Positions 35,243 to 46,845 of a DNA stretch of 64,000 bases are shown here, piece by piece (the first letter of the stretch is position 1; every line of letters begins with the position of its first letter). A program made the position numbers and the translations under genes. The notes below the pieces were generated by a model. That model made no database searches, was not told where the DNA came from, and saw nothing but the letters and a program-made list of their open reading frames with translations. The DNA comes from Erodium maritimum. Lineage: Eukaryota; Streptophyta; Magnoliopsida; Geraniales; Geraniaceae. Location: the NCBI GenBank assembly GCA_963921825.1, contig OY997594.1, positions 42,154,557 to 42,218,556 of the forward strand, in the 5' to 3' direction.

Positions 35243-36813
35243 TCAAAAATATAATTGTCTAGTAAAAGATGAATCTATAGTCACTTGTTTTTTGTTGAAC
35301 TTCAAATCTATATTGATTTCATCTTTAAATCTCCTCGTTGCACTTAAAACTTGGGGCATTGTCTTCTCGTATTGCAACAAAAAGTTCTGAAGAGTTGTTG
35401 CCGCTTGCAATGCTTCTCTCCGAGTAACCAGTTCCAAAGCTATTAAATCATCCTTAACTTCGTTATCGGCCAAACTTTGAATAATATCCGCCACAATTTC
35501 TTCAATGCTTTGAACCTCGTAACATTCATTATTTTCACCAGGGTAATCTAACAAGTGATTCACATCCATTTTGTGCTGATAATGCATGGCTGTAATCAAG
35601 TTCTCAAGCTCATGAATGTCTTCTCCAAAATTTACATCGTTTAAACCACTTGAGCCGGTTGGATTCGTCGAACGAATTTTGCAGTGTTGAAAGCAATTTG
35701 CTATGGCCTCTTGTTGCACATTTCTCCAAGCTGAGACAACCTAATTGATAGCATCTAAAACATTAATCTTTTCCGGAGAAGAAACGTCCAACTCATAACC
35801 TTCCAAAATCTTACGGTAAAACCTTTTACGGTAGTACATTTTAAAGGCTCTAATTATCCCCGCATCACATCATTGAATTTTTGAAGTCATGTTTGGCGGC
35901 AGAAAGAACAACTCAATGTTTAGCAACCCTTGGATATTATTTGAATGGGCTGGACAATTATCCACCACCAAGAGAATTTTTCGACCATGCATTTGTTCAT
36001 CCAGCCAATGAACATATTCATTAAAAAGCAACACAGTCATTCATGCTCTTTTGTTGGCACAATATTCACATTTTAGGCTATTCATGTTGATATTCTTAAA
36101 ACATCTTGGCTTTGCATACTTACCAACGATCCATAGAGGAACTTTTTCCGAGCCATCCTCATTGCAACAAATAACAATTGTAAGTCTTTTCTTATCCTGT
36201 TTCCTACCTTGAAGTTGTTTTGTTGCAAGTGAATGGTCAGCTTGCAACCTGTAAAACAAACCAGTTTCATCCATATTAAAAACATCTTTCATAGGAAATT
36301 GATCAATTTTTCCCTTATATACTCTAATTTCTTCTCCATGTCATGTGTGTCGACTGAGCCAATTTCTCCGAAACGGCGATATGATTTGATACCATGCCTT
36401 AACTTGAATTTCTCAAGCCAGCCTTGTGAAAGTTTAGGCTCTGAAGAATACTGCAGATACAAAAGCTTCAGCGCCTCAACCGCCTTCTCTATGATTAGCT
36501 CTCCTGTTATATTCACACGTTCTTGATGTTGGAGAAACCATTCATAAACAACTTTCTCCATGTCTGGGTACTTGGCTGGTTTGTGACGTTTGGAAGATCC
36601 ACTTTTGTCAAAGTCAGCTGCTAGGAACTCTGACGATCGCTTGAGAGTGTTTGATATTGTTCTTTGACTAACTTTCAAATTGAAATTTGTGTCAACCCAC
36701 TGCACTAAATCCTGTTGAGTCCATCCTTGGTGATCTCTCTTATACTCGCATAACAGCTTTCATTGTTGATCGGTCATGGTTGATTTTTGAACACCTTTTA
36801 GTTTATGAGCCAT
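35243..36813 (-). pseudogene. pogo/Tigger-type transposase, inactivated
   Basis: Starts at ATG 36811-36813 (MAHKLKGVQKSTMTDQQ), followed by a TGA and an HTH region (QQDLVQWVDTNFNLKVSQRT). A CENP-B-like second DNA-binding region follows (EKVVYEWFLQHQERVNITGE). The DDE core shows the first Asp in FNMDETGLFYRL, LPLW-like VPLWIVGKYAKPRCF, the second Asp in VVDNCPAHSNN, and the third in CDAGIIRAFK. Stops interrupt it before CDAGII, at IN-stop-VVSAW and at codon 18. The acidic C-terminus runs to 35243. Such plant transposases are homologous to CENP-B. It lies less than 250 bases downstream of the kinase stop, tail to tail. Confidence 0.85.
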
Positions 36814-37100
36814 AGTTGATGAGATTTTAGAAAAATTCAATGGACATTTTATAGTGATCAATTTCTAACCATGTTTAATGTACTACAAGGAACTAACGTC
36901 TTATACTTCAAAAACAATGAACTTGACAAATTCGATGAATTTGTAAATGTAAATTCATCTCTAACAAATATACGTTGTACCTAGTATATTAGATTTGGAA
37001 ATTTAAAAATCATATGCAAAACCTCTTTAAATTAATAAATTATTAATTTATCGATAACATAATAACTCGCTAATTTAATAGATTATCCCGGTCCCGACAT

Positions 37101-37124
37101 TATTAATTTATAGAGGTTTTACTG
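37101..37124 (-). repeat. Terminal inverted repeat of the Tigger-type element
   Basis: Plus strand ends TATAGAGGTTTTACTG followed by TA, the target dinucleotide of the Tc1/mariner superfamily. The inner part contains CGGTCCCGACATTATTAATT. The partner end should lie near 35110-35200, where an AT-rich degenerate match containing TTGGTCCCAACA is seen, but its exact limit is unclear. Confidence 0.6.
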
Positions 37125-37136
37125 TATGTGTTTGTA

Positions 37137-37230
37137 AATATAGATGTCGGTCTATTCAATTGAATTATTTCAGCGTTAAAATCAATATTTCGGAAGAGTT
37201 TCTCTGTATTGGTCAGAAACCGTATTTTGT
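37137..37230 (+). repeat. Direct repeat, copy 1 (partner at 38287)
   Basis: About 92 bases matching 38287-38377 (ATATAGATG-CGGTCTATTCAATTGA..., then TATTGGTCA...CCGTATTTT), with roughly 15 percent difference. Confidence 0.8.
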
Positions 37231-37333
37231 TTGTATTTTGATTTCGATTATCTGCTAAAATTATTATTGTTTGGTCTTGACTTTTATGTAGTAGATAAAG
37301 GTGAGAGCATCAATGTTAGGCAATTCACTGGTG

Positions 37334-37441
37334 GATCGGTACTGGCGGAGACAAAACGGCGGCGGTTTGCAGACGATTCGGTGTTGGCGGAGACAATACG
37401 GCAGCGGTTTGCAGACGGTTCGGTGTTGGCGGAGACTATCG
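37334..37441 (+). repeat. 41-42-base tandem repeat, about 2.5 units
   Basis: Units share TTGGCGGAGACAA-ACGGC and GGTTTGCAGAC. They lie between the 92-base direct repeats. The short frame through them encodes repeated SVLAET blocks and is not considered a gene. Confidence 0.8.
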
Positions 37442-38286
37442 ATGTTGACGCAACCGACAACACCATGCCCCGGCGCCAATGACTCCTTCTTCTTTGACTA
37501 ATAGTTGACTCTTGAAAAAACATTTTTTATGTTTAGGAAACAAAATTAAATGCTAGTTTGTTCTAAATAATGTCAGCAGTTTCTAGTTTTAGTGTCTTTT
37601 GGTTTCTTGTTATTAGATTTGGGTGTTTGTTTCATTACTGTTCTAATTCATTATATTTGGTTGTCAGTTTTAGGTCGCCTCTATGGCATCTCACCACAAC
37701 GTCCTAGACATTACTGTAGTTACATGGTTATTGTGTTTGTCCCAGTAAGGCTTACAAGCGTGTGCTGACTCTTTTAAAGGAATGAAAGTCGCATTTACTA
37801 AAAAAAATGTATAAATTCAGGTTTTTACATAAAAACACACCTTCCATTACCATGGCCTTCAAAATTGTAATCCTTGGTCTCTCTATTTTTATGTCATTGC
37901 TATTGAGTTTTATGCAATATAAGATGTTACAAAAGATACCATATCCGACAAAATATCAAACATACTTGAAAAAAATATATTTATTTATTTGAGCAGCCAG
38001 CAACGAACAGTCTTCCACTGGAGGTTGTTGGCAGATAGAGGAGAGAAGGCTGAAATAATAATTTTTTAATCGGACAGCCATCACAAATAGCTTACAACTG
38101 TAGATGGATTCATCATTGGAGTTGTGTGGTGGAAATTCTTATTGAACATATATGGAGGTGAAATTATCAAGTGATATTTTTGTTAGAAGATGGTTGTCTT
38201 TAATGGTATGGAAAAATTCCCCGAATATAGACCTCATACTTTCGATACAAGGGGCACTTAACGAAGCAGGGAATTTTATATTTCAA
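37442..38286. other. No gene recognised
   Basis: AT-rich tract between the direct repeats. No coding similarity. Confidence 0.5.
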
Positions 38287-38377
38287 CATATAGATGCCGG
38301 TCTATTCAATTGATTTGTTTCAGCATTAAAATCAATATTTCAAAATAGTTCTTCTATATTGGTCACCGTATTTTATT
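38287..38377 (+). repeat. Direct repeat, copy 2
   Basis: Partner of 37137-37230. The pair encloses about 1.06 kb. No TG...CA ends were found, so an LTR pair is not supported. Confidence 0.8.
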
Positions 38378-39342
38378 ACTACTGGGAAAGGGCATCGCGC
38401 GATGCATGGTGTGAGAAATCGAATATGATATCCGGTTAATAAAGAACATTGTTTTTTTGTTCTTTGGGCTGGAGACGATGATCATGTCGACTGGTATAAA
38501 TAAACAGGTTACTTGAAAAGAACGATGATGGGAATGATTACTTGAATGAGAGATGTAAATGCATAAATTTGATATACATTATAGTAGTTGTTTGATATAA
38601 TCATTTTTCAAGGTTGAATAAGTAGCTATTGATTATATATTTTAAATTGTGCTGTAAATAAAATTATGTAAAAAACTTATTTTATGACAAACATTGAAAG
38701 TACTTGGATATCATGTTCAAAATGTGAATGTTATGGACCGTAAACAACACTCACACAATGGGTATCCTATTAATGGGTAAGGGAGAAGGGCCGAAGCCCA
38801 TGGGAAGAAGTTAAGGCCCAAAGCCCATCTTTATTGAAAATTGTGTTGATAATCAAAAGCACCACTTTCCTCTTCCAGCATCTCACTCACCAGAGTACCA
38901 ACACGGGTGCTAATCAATGCCATGCCAATGAAGTGAAAACTATTAAATGTTTGGATAAACATGTTGATGAAAATAGATCCGGTTGAGAGTAGGAAAGAAA
39001 ATAGATCTGATCGAAGTCAGGAAGAGGACCCAAGGAAGAGGACGAAGCTGCCATTTCAACCGGATCCTACATGAAGTAATCAAACAACGACCCGGAGTTC
39101 ATGAAAAGGCAGAAAATAAATTATACTGAGAATTGAGCACATAAATGTCATTGAAAATGAAATAAACTTGTTTATTACAATAACCATGTAGATAAACTAA
39201 AACTTTTTATAGTTCTCCCATTTTAGTTAACTATGAAATAACACTTATCACTAAGGCGGTAACTTGATAAACTATGGCATACAAAGCAATAAAAAGAACC
39301 CTTATGTGAGCATTTTTTCCAATTTATGCATTTCTGACTAAC
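38378..39342. other. No gene recognised; expected 3' exons of the CDT2-like gene are absent
   Basis: The next WD40 exons should lie here on the minus strand, but no further WD-repeat coding was found. A stretch at 38788-38840 has repeated GGCCCA/GCCCA motifs, as in some plant promoters, without an attached gene. Confidence 0.45.
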
Positions 39343-41407
39343 CTTCTCAGTTGAGCCAGAATGTGGGCTTGTCTAAGTTGCTGCATTTTTCATATTCCTG
39401 GTGTCCAAAAACTTCACAGTACTATAACATGCATATGAACAAAAAATATGGGACCATGTCATATATAAACTTCAAATATTAATACAGTGTGGGTACATAG
39501 CTATAAGCTTCAAAGTACAAATGTATTTCAAGTACCTGTCTACTGCTCCAGTAGTAGCAACGGAGACCTCATCTTCGAGATAGAGAACTTTTTTTTTGAT
39601 AGGCGATGAAATTATTATTACAGGAACCCAAAGTGGATTCCTGAAAAAGAATACCCAACCAATTACACCAAAACAAACTAGGCCAAAATAAACAACTTAA
39701 CTGACAAAAACAACAAAAAGCCTAACCACCTGCTAGCACCCTACTCCGTCTGAACGTAAGGCACGACCCAGGGACCGAATTCCACTGTTCATAAGAAGCA
39801 TTCTGCACCAGATCACTTTCAACCACACCGAGCTTCTCATCAAAACTGTAGCTGCCGCCCAACCCTCACAGTCCATACGAAAAGAACATTTAAACAAAAC
39901 TCTGCAACCCCAGGCCTCCAAAAAACAACGAGTCATGAGGTGAAGAGGGGAGAGAGACTCCCTTGTATAATATTAAGGAGGTAGAGAAGAGGGGAGAGAG
40001 ACTCCCTCCTCTAGCTCATCATCAGTGCAACAGTCCTCAGAATCCTCCTGGAAGTCGGGATCCACTGAGTCATCTAACTCAAAATCCAATGCCTCAATTT
40101 GCTCTGCCGCTTCCGGATTCCCAGCTAAAGCCTTTCGACTAGCTTTAATCAACTTCCATTTTCTATCTCTATCAGCATACTCCTTGCTTAGTGAACATCT
40201 CCTAGTCGTGTATGACCTATAGACAAGGTTAGGTTTACTTGAAGTAAACAGATCACGTGGAAGTGTCTTCCCGGCCCGAGAGACTTGAGGCCCACGCAAG
40301 AGAGAAGTTGGGCTCGGGCTGTTTTGACTTTGAGAGTCAGAGACTTTACTTACTGACGGTGAATTTCCTTCATCTTCAAAACGCTCCCCGGAGGAGGAAA
40401 ACAGTTCGTGTCGTTCAAACCAAGGTCTTGAACAGAATCCTTAACACTCGACTCCAGACCAGTCTCAGAAGCCGGCAGAATCTGAACTTTCTGGGCTTCT
40501 ATTATATAAGATTTTCCTCCCAACTTCATAATACGTTGGAAAATTTGAGCCTGTGAATTCAATTTCAGCAATAAGTAGTTAGAATCCAGCAAAGGTGAGG
40601 TTTCATCTCGCAGAGCTAGAACAAAGGTTCCCAGCGAATTTCCCACATCTTTAAACGTTGACATACACCACCCCGAACAAGGTATGCCTGAGACCTTTAC
40701 CCAAGAAAAACAGCCTTCATAATCGAGCCAATCCTTTGCCCAATCGAACATGATGAAAGAAGAAGAACTCCACTTCCAATTTGAATTTAAAACACGCGAC
40801 ATGGTGTCATGATCAGAAGATAGGAAAAGAAATATTCTGTTCCCCAGAAACTTGATTTGCAAATCCAGAGGCTCTTCCAAATTAATACGATTCCGAAGGT
40901 CTGAAATCGAGAAATCATCTTGTGCCACACCAAGAATGCTTGCCTCAGACCAAGGAGCAAGGTAACTAGATACAGTACCTTGAACATCCGGGCAAGAATT
41001 AGATTCAACCTTCTGTAGCACTGGATCAGAACTGCTCGTTTCCTTCGGTCTCCATACCTGAGATGTCACAGGTTTCCCCATTCGATTACCCTACTTCTCC
41101 GGCCAGGCAAAGGCCATGAATAAACGGTGATCTTTCCAAAGCATTCCGTTGCAGGCCTTCACAAGCACCTCTGCTTCTTCCCTTGATCGAACTGACACAA
41201 ACCCGAAGTAGCGTCCCCCAGCGTTCTGTCTCTTACAAACGAATACCTTGACCACTGGAACAAATTTTTCCAACCATGTCCTCAGTTTAACTCGATCTGA
41301 AGCAACTGGGAGATTACACACAAATAGCTTACAAAGCACAACTAGAACCGCCGGAGCAATCGGCCGGACCCTGTGTGTATGGACCTGACTCGAAGCTTTC
41401 TCCCCTA

Positions 41408-44071
41408 TGTAAGACCCGCCCCCGGTCGATCCCGGTAGAACCGGTGGATCCTCACTCAGTTTGACTTTCGGCCGGAAAAGTCAACCGATGACCCGGGAAG
41501 TCATTCGGGACCTTTCTGGGGCCCAAAAAGCTTAGCCAACTTCACGGTTAGCTTAGTTGGGCCGTTTCCTTCAGTTTGACTGTAATATTGTTAAAGTCAA
41601 CCGTCGGTCAAACTTGGACTTAATATCGGTTATTTTCCGATAAAATCTTGGAAAGCTGGTAATTAATCAAGTGGGAGTGACCACATATGACACTTGTCAT
41701 GCTTGGCTTGGAGGATGAAAATGGGGCTTCAAATGACCCTCATACCCTCCTAACTTACCTTTAAAGGGATAAGACCTTAAGGGCTTTTGAGTAAATTGAC
41801 ATTTTAGGTCATTTAAAGGAAAGGGAGCAACAATTCAGCTCATTCCTTGTTGGTTCAGCCGAAATTCACTAGGAGAGAGGAGGAGAGCTCATTTCTTGAG
41901 GAAGAAGATAGAGAAGAAAGCTTGGATTTTGGAGCTTGTTCTTGGTCCTTTTGCCTCCATTTTCACTTCATATTCTTCATATCATCTCCCTAGAGGTAAA
42001 GATACTCCTAACTCTCTATTTCAACCACTTCCAATCTATGGGTTTTGTGGGTTTTGGCTTAAAAGTTGAAGAACTTGCTTTGTGGGTGTTGCTTGGAGAA
42101 GAAGTAGTGAAGTAGGATGTTTGGATTGTATTTTGGTTGAAGTTTTGATGAACCCATTGAGGGTGTTGATGTTGGGTATCTTTGGTTGAACATTTTGGAG
42201 TTGAGAGGACTTGGAAATGGGGTTTTTATGGTGATTTTCGTGAAACTCGAGTTGGGGAAGAAACTGGTCAGGTTTGATACGGAACGAGGTATGGAGAGTA
42301 TCACATTCCGGCCCTCTGAGTGGCACGGAACATGCCTCATTCCGGCCCTCTGAGTGGCACGGAACGTGTCACATTCCGGCCCTCTGAGTGGCACGGAACG
42401 TGCCACATTCCGGCCCTCTGAGTGGCACGAAACGTGTCACATTTCGGCCCTCTGAGTGGCATGGAATGGGTCACATTCCGTATCAGACCCCCAGAACCCA
42501 AACCCCTTCCTTTTAGCCCATTTTGATTCCTAAATCATTGCTTCAAACCTTAATTCCTTTATTTGAGTGTTGTTCTGTACTTTGGGGATAAGAACATCGT
42601 TGAGTTATTAACTTTGGCCTTTTGGTGGTCTAAGACCGTGGTACCGAGCAAGGAAGGAAGGAAGAACTTGGACTTGAGCTTGAAGAACGAAGAGTCACGC
42701 CGGAACCCGTGTGAAGAACGGTGTGGTGACTATCGTTTGTGACATCAGAGTGTTGAGAGGAAGACCTTGAGGTAGGGAAAGTCTTAACCTCTCGTTTAAA
42801 TGCTTAGTATGCATGTTAGGCTAATAAAATTGGAAAGGTTCTAGAAATGCCTATAGGATGCGAATAACTAGAATAGTTGTCTTTCAATTACTAATAACCG
42901 GAAGTGTCTAGTGGTGATGATTAGGATGCCAATCACTAGTGTAACTCGCTTTCAATACTTGGGAATTGTTTTACTGGTAGGGCGGCCTTGGCAAAGCCCT
43001 TGGATTAGTTGCGTGTTAGGATCACATGCTTGGGTGTTTGGTTGCTTAGTGGATAGGCTAAAGAGTCTAATGGAACTAGTAGAATTGCATATTTGAATGC
43101 TCGTTTGAAGGTTTTCATGATTGGTTGATTGAACTCGTATTTGACTGTTGGCTGTATTTGAATGATTACTTGTTTCCTTAAAGGGTTGTTTGGAGCATCG
43201 AGTATGACTGGTTGTACCGAGCGGTGCAATCAGGTGATCGATGCCCCGATGGGTCGTAACTGGTAAGTGAACGGTAAGTTATGATTTTCTTATTCGTGTG
43301 TTGTGACCAAGTGATTCGTGTGCTGTGTGTTGTGGTGAAAAGGTGATGCGTGAGATATGTGTGATAGTGAAGTGGTGTTTGTTGGGAATGGATTGCTTCG
43401 TGTTTCGGTTTGAGTGTGTTACTCAATTATTATTTGATTATTATTGAATTGCCCAAGTGTATGCTTCCTATGGGAGTAATACCTTGGTTCCCGAGGACCT
43501 AAAATCCTTTGGAGATGTTTCTGAGACTTCCGACGATATGTGCCCTGAAGGGTGTTTCCGATAGTCTCAATGATATGCGTCTCCTCTGGATTGGAGGGAA
43601 AATCCGAGAGGACACATCATATGTGGATCGGAGGGTGGTGACTTCACGTGCCACGGCATTGATCGGTTTACCTATTGCCTGTAATTGTTAAGATTTATCT
43701 TGTTGACTTTGCTGATGAAATTATTGAGTTTAAAGTCCACCTTGTTTTGTATTTTCCCTACTGAGCGCAAGCTCACCCCTATGAGTTTATTATTGTGATT
43801 ACATGCTTGTTTGAGGAGTAGAGGCTCGGGAGCTTCTTGGTGTGGGTGTCCTGTAGAGACTTCGTTTTCATTTCATTTCAGTCTTGAACAAACCTTGTTG
43901 GAGGATTATTATTACACCCCTGGAGGGTTATTTATGTTTTTAAATTGAATTTTGTTGACTTGAGTTTTATATCGTAGATTTTCAGGAAGTTATTGTTGAG
44001 TTATTGCCTTTTAATCGTTTTATCCTAGTCATGCCTCGAGTCCGGGGAAGAACCGGATTTGGGGCGTGACA
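41408..44071 (+). mobile_element. Solo-LTR-like insertion A
   Basis: A 2664-bp unit with ends TGTAAGACCCGCCC and TTGGGGCGTGACA, flanked by CCCTA at 41403-41407 and 44072-44076. No coding region, internal domain or terminal direct repeats are visible. Ends and 5-base target fit a long Gypsy LTR left by recombination between LTRs (Tekay/Del-like ends; inference). It shares blocks with copies B and C, such as GCCGGAAAAGTCAACCGA and AGTTGGGCCGTTTCCT. Confidence 0.8.
42304..42473 (+). repeat. 34-base tandem repeat, five units
   Basis: Units start CATTCCGGCCCTCTGAGTGG and follow with CACGGAACGTG. Five near-identical units plus a partial sixth. They lie within insertion A and are absent from copies B and C. 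Confidence 0.95.
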
Positions 44072-45803
44072 CCCTACAACTGTATTTGGAATAGCAACAT
44101 CACACGGGCTATCCGACCTCCCTTCTTCACGATTTACCGAGCTCGTGATTGGTACTTGCGCATAATTTTCCAGACGACAAATTACGGAGGCTAATTTGGG
44201 AACCCGAAACAGTTTCCCTTCGATCATTCTCTCGTGGTAATCCGATGCCTTCTCCATCTCTGCAGATTTCGACTTCAACTTGCTAGCCGACCTATGGATC
44301 CACAGTAAGGAGTCCTTGAGCAACATATATCGATACTGTCGGCAAAGGATAGTCGGAAAACTCTACTCGCGATTTCCCCCAAATTCCTAATTTCTGAGCT
44401 GTGATTCTATGTCACCAATGTATGTTCACTCCAATCCTATGAGTGATACATTTCAGGATCGATATATGTTCACTTTAGAGCTGCTTTTTGGTCAACAAAG
44501 TATGTTCACTTCAATGAAAGGGCAAGAAATCAACACCTGCTACAGACACTTCAGAAGTTTCACTCGTTAACCCCACCTGCTACAGCCAACAACGGAAACG
44601 GTTCGGAATGAATCGGAACGTTTCACCCGACGACCCAACCGAAAAAGCACGGTTACGCCATCTGCCTGAAGACACGCCGACGAGGAGAATAATCCGACGA
44701 CGCCCCCAACGGAAAGGCACGGCTGCACAACCGTCTGAAGACACACCGGCAAGATGTGTTGAATCCGATGATGTCCCCCGCCTCCACCTCAACCGGCTAC
44801 AAATGGAGACTAAACCCGACACGGCTCCCCCGAACACCTCACACCCAAGCACCGCCCACACTATGGATGGAACAGCCGCGGAGAAGGAACGAGCGGCAAC
44901 GACGGCGGCGCTCGGATTCACGCAGTGGAGCCCTAACCTAGCACGCGTGGGGCGCGTTCCATTCTTAAAGTAGTGGTTCTGGATGGGGGAGTTGGTTCTA
45001 GACCTACAATCGTGATCAAACAACTTTTATTGACCTTGCAGATCTCCCAACCTCGACCTATACTCGTTAAATCTTACAGTCGAAATCATAGGTCCTATGT
45101 CGATCCCACCTGCTCAGGATAACAGATTATTGAAGCTCGGATTGTTCAAGATAGAGAACTGACGTGATACATATTGAAGCAGCCTGAGTGACCTTAGATT
45201 TTAGTAAACATTGTAACTGGATATATAAATGGAAATTTAAGTGTTGCATAACAAACCTTACCACGCCTAACACACTTAGATTGGGCTGAAGGATGAGCAC
45301 CCTTGACCATAGCAGTAGGGCGAGTGAAATTGAGGATAGAATCGTTACTTTATAAAGAAACCAAACATGTATTTGAGGGGGTATCGATATGCTACTTTGG
45401 TGATGGGAACATCAAACATGCATTACTAATAAGAGCAAACAAACTATTGTTATGCATATTTATCACTTACCATATACTGTGATCCAAGCACCTACTTCTG
45501 GAAGCTGACTTGCATCTCAAGTCCCAAATAACAAAAGATTCATCTCTAGAGCCCGATACCACAAGATCTGAAAACATTTGTGGCATAATCAACTTATAAG
45601 CTTCTTTTGTTGTAGTAATGACATATCAGAGAATGGCTTCTTTTACTGTAGTAATGACATATCAGAGAATGTGACATGAGCACTATAACAAATAAAATAA
45701 AAACACCAGCATTAATTGGATGTGTGCATAAAGATTTCACATTCCCTATGTGCCCAGTCAAAGCAGCAGTACACTTATGTTCCTCAACATCCCATAACTT
45801 TAT

Positions 45804-45946
45804 CTATTATGTAAAATAAACAGGTGTTAGGAGAATTTTCAATAGGCCAACACAATTCTGAGAAGAGTTATTTTCAAGTACAGTAGCCAGATAAAAAAAT
45901 CAACTACTCGGCCTATCACAAATTTAAGCGCCTAGTTCAATAACAA
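45804..45946. other. Intron-like sequence upstream of the CDT2-like exon
   Basis: AT-rich, ends on the minus strand in the acceptor ATAATAG before exon 45707-45803. Its right end is the left hAT target copy. Confidence 0.5.
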
Positions 45947-46604
45947 CAGTGCTGGCCCTGAGGCCAAGCAGCCTAAGCAATGGCTTAGGACTCAAGAAAT
46001 TTTTTTTGACGGTATAAAAAAAGCCCAAATACAGAAACAGTTTTACTGTTTTACAATTGGTTTTAATAAAAAAGCTCAAGCGCACGAGTAGTACTCGGCT
46101 ATTCCAAACCAAACTCTGAAATGCGTCCCTTCCTCTTTCCCATTCCCATTCCAATTGGTTAACGATCAGAGTCAGAGACATACCTTCCTCGCCGTCGCCG
46201 GACCTCCTGCGCCCACCTTACTCATCGGACCAGCCGCGCCGACCTTCCTCGTCGTACCTCCCGCCGGACCTCCCTTGTCGAACACACACACAATCACAGT
46301 CGGACCTCCCTTGCCGAACAAACAGGTATGTTTCTAATTTTTTTTATATCAGACACTGATTCAATATGTTTTTTTGATGTGAATCATGTGACAACCAGTT
46401 TATATAATATTTTTTTGATGTGAATCATGTGACAGCAAGTTTATATCAGATTCAAGTTTTTTGATTCAATATTGTTTGAGTGTAATTCTCTGATTTTTTT
46501 GTTCAAGTTTATATAATATTATATGGTTTCGATAAAAAAATTCGAGATTAAGGGGCTCAAAAAAGTGAGTCGTTTGGGGCTCCAAATTCTCAGGACCGGC
46601 CCTG
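45947..46604. mobile_element. Non-autonomous hAT element
   Basis: 658 bp with 16-base imperfect inverted ends (CAGTGCTGGCCCTGAG left; complement of the right end CAGGGCCGGTCCTGAG) and a perfect 8-base duplicated target AATAACAA (45939-45946 and 46605-46612). Both are diagnostic of hAT. No transposase is present. An internal GC-rich stretch (46130-46325) with repeated GGACCTCC units ends at a GTATGT-like donor, and may be captured plant sequence. Confidence 0.92.
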
Positions 46605-46615
46605 AATAACAAGTT

Positions 46616-46845
46616 GAGATAATATTGCAACGGCGTATCGATTCATTGTTAATACCGACAACCTCATAATTATCTATTCAATGATCAACTCAATGGATAG
46701 CCAATTCAGATACCTACTCGAAGAACACATATTCGGGTAGGCATATTGAGATCATACTACAAAGGCATAATGATTCATTGTTAATTCCTACAACCTTGCA
46801 ACTATATATTCAATTATCAACTCAATGGATAGACAATTCAGATGC
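46616..46845. repeat. Diverged tandem duplication of about 125 bases
   Basis: 46616-46742 and 46743-46845 share TTGAGAT-AT, GATTCATTGTTAAT, ATTCAAT-ATCAACTCAATGG and CAATTCAGAT. The second copy is cut by Gypsy-2 and continues at 52640 (CCTACCCCAAGATCACATATTC). Confidence 0.75.

Larger units (their letters stand above)
39973..44326 (-). pseudogene. LINE ORF1 with RRM, interrupted by LTR insertion
   Basis: The minus-strand frame begins near 44326 (MLLKDSLLWIHRSASK) and reads without a break through the CCCTA target (AIPNTVVG then EKASSQVHTHR). An RRM follows (KLFVCNLPVASDRVKLRTWL, then GRYFGFVSVRS), then one TAG at 41091-41093. A DUF4283-like region comes next (LDLQIKFLGNRIFLFL, then WVKVSGIPCSGWCMSTFKDV). 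After a frame change near 40340 an acidic tail (EALDFELDDSVDPDFQED) ends at 39973. Domain order equals that of element 1. Broken by the LTR insertion, the TAG and the shift, but otherwise well preserved. Confidence 0.82.
39590..45148 (-). mobile_element. LINE-like element 2, ORF1 only, inside the CDT2-like exon
   Basis: Flanked by AGATAGAGAACT at 39578-39589 and 45149-45160, with a 9-T run (A-tail on the minus strand) at 39589-39597 preceded by CATCGCCTATC. Without the LTR-like insertion at 41408-44071 it is about 2.9 kb: about 0.8 kb leader, ORF1, and about 0.38 kb 3' tail. No endonuclease or RT is present. Both target copies encode the same CDT2 codons (SVLYL), proving the insertion was into coding sequence. 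Confidence 0.9.
39343..45803 (-). pseudogene. CDT2-like WD40 gene fragment, broken by insertions
   Basis: Five minus-strand exons fit by phase: 45707-45803 (IKLWDVEEHKCTAALTGH, then VKSLCTHPIN), 45471-45567 (LVVSGSRDESFVIWDLRC), 45257-45347 (VKGAHPSAQSKCVRRGK), a split exon 45149-45183 joined to 39536-39577 (SICITSVLYL then EDEVSVATTGAVD), and 39343-39421 (TVKFLDTRN). The order, KGAH...RRGK motif and GAVDS-VKF match plant CDT2, the WD40 substrate receptor of CUL4-DDB1 ubiquitin ligase for the replication factor CDT1 (family knowledge). An insertion of 5.6 kb lies inside the split exon. The last exon has a TAG at 39373-39375 and Leu for the usual Trp of the WD block. N- and C-terminal exons are missing. 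Confidence 0.85.

Noticed and set aside
37137..38377. LTR pair
   Set aside because: The 92-base direct repeats lack TG...CA ends, a primer site and a target duplication.
41408..44071. Complete short LTR element with its own terminal repeats
   Set aside because: No direct repeat was found at its two ends; the unit looks like one long LTR.
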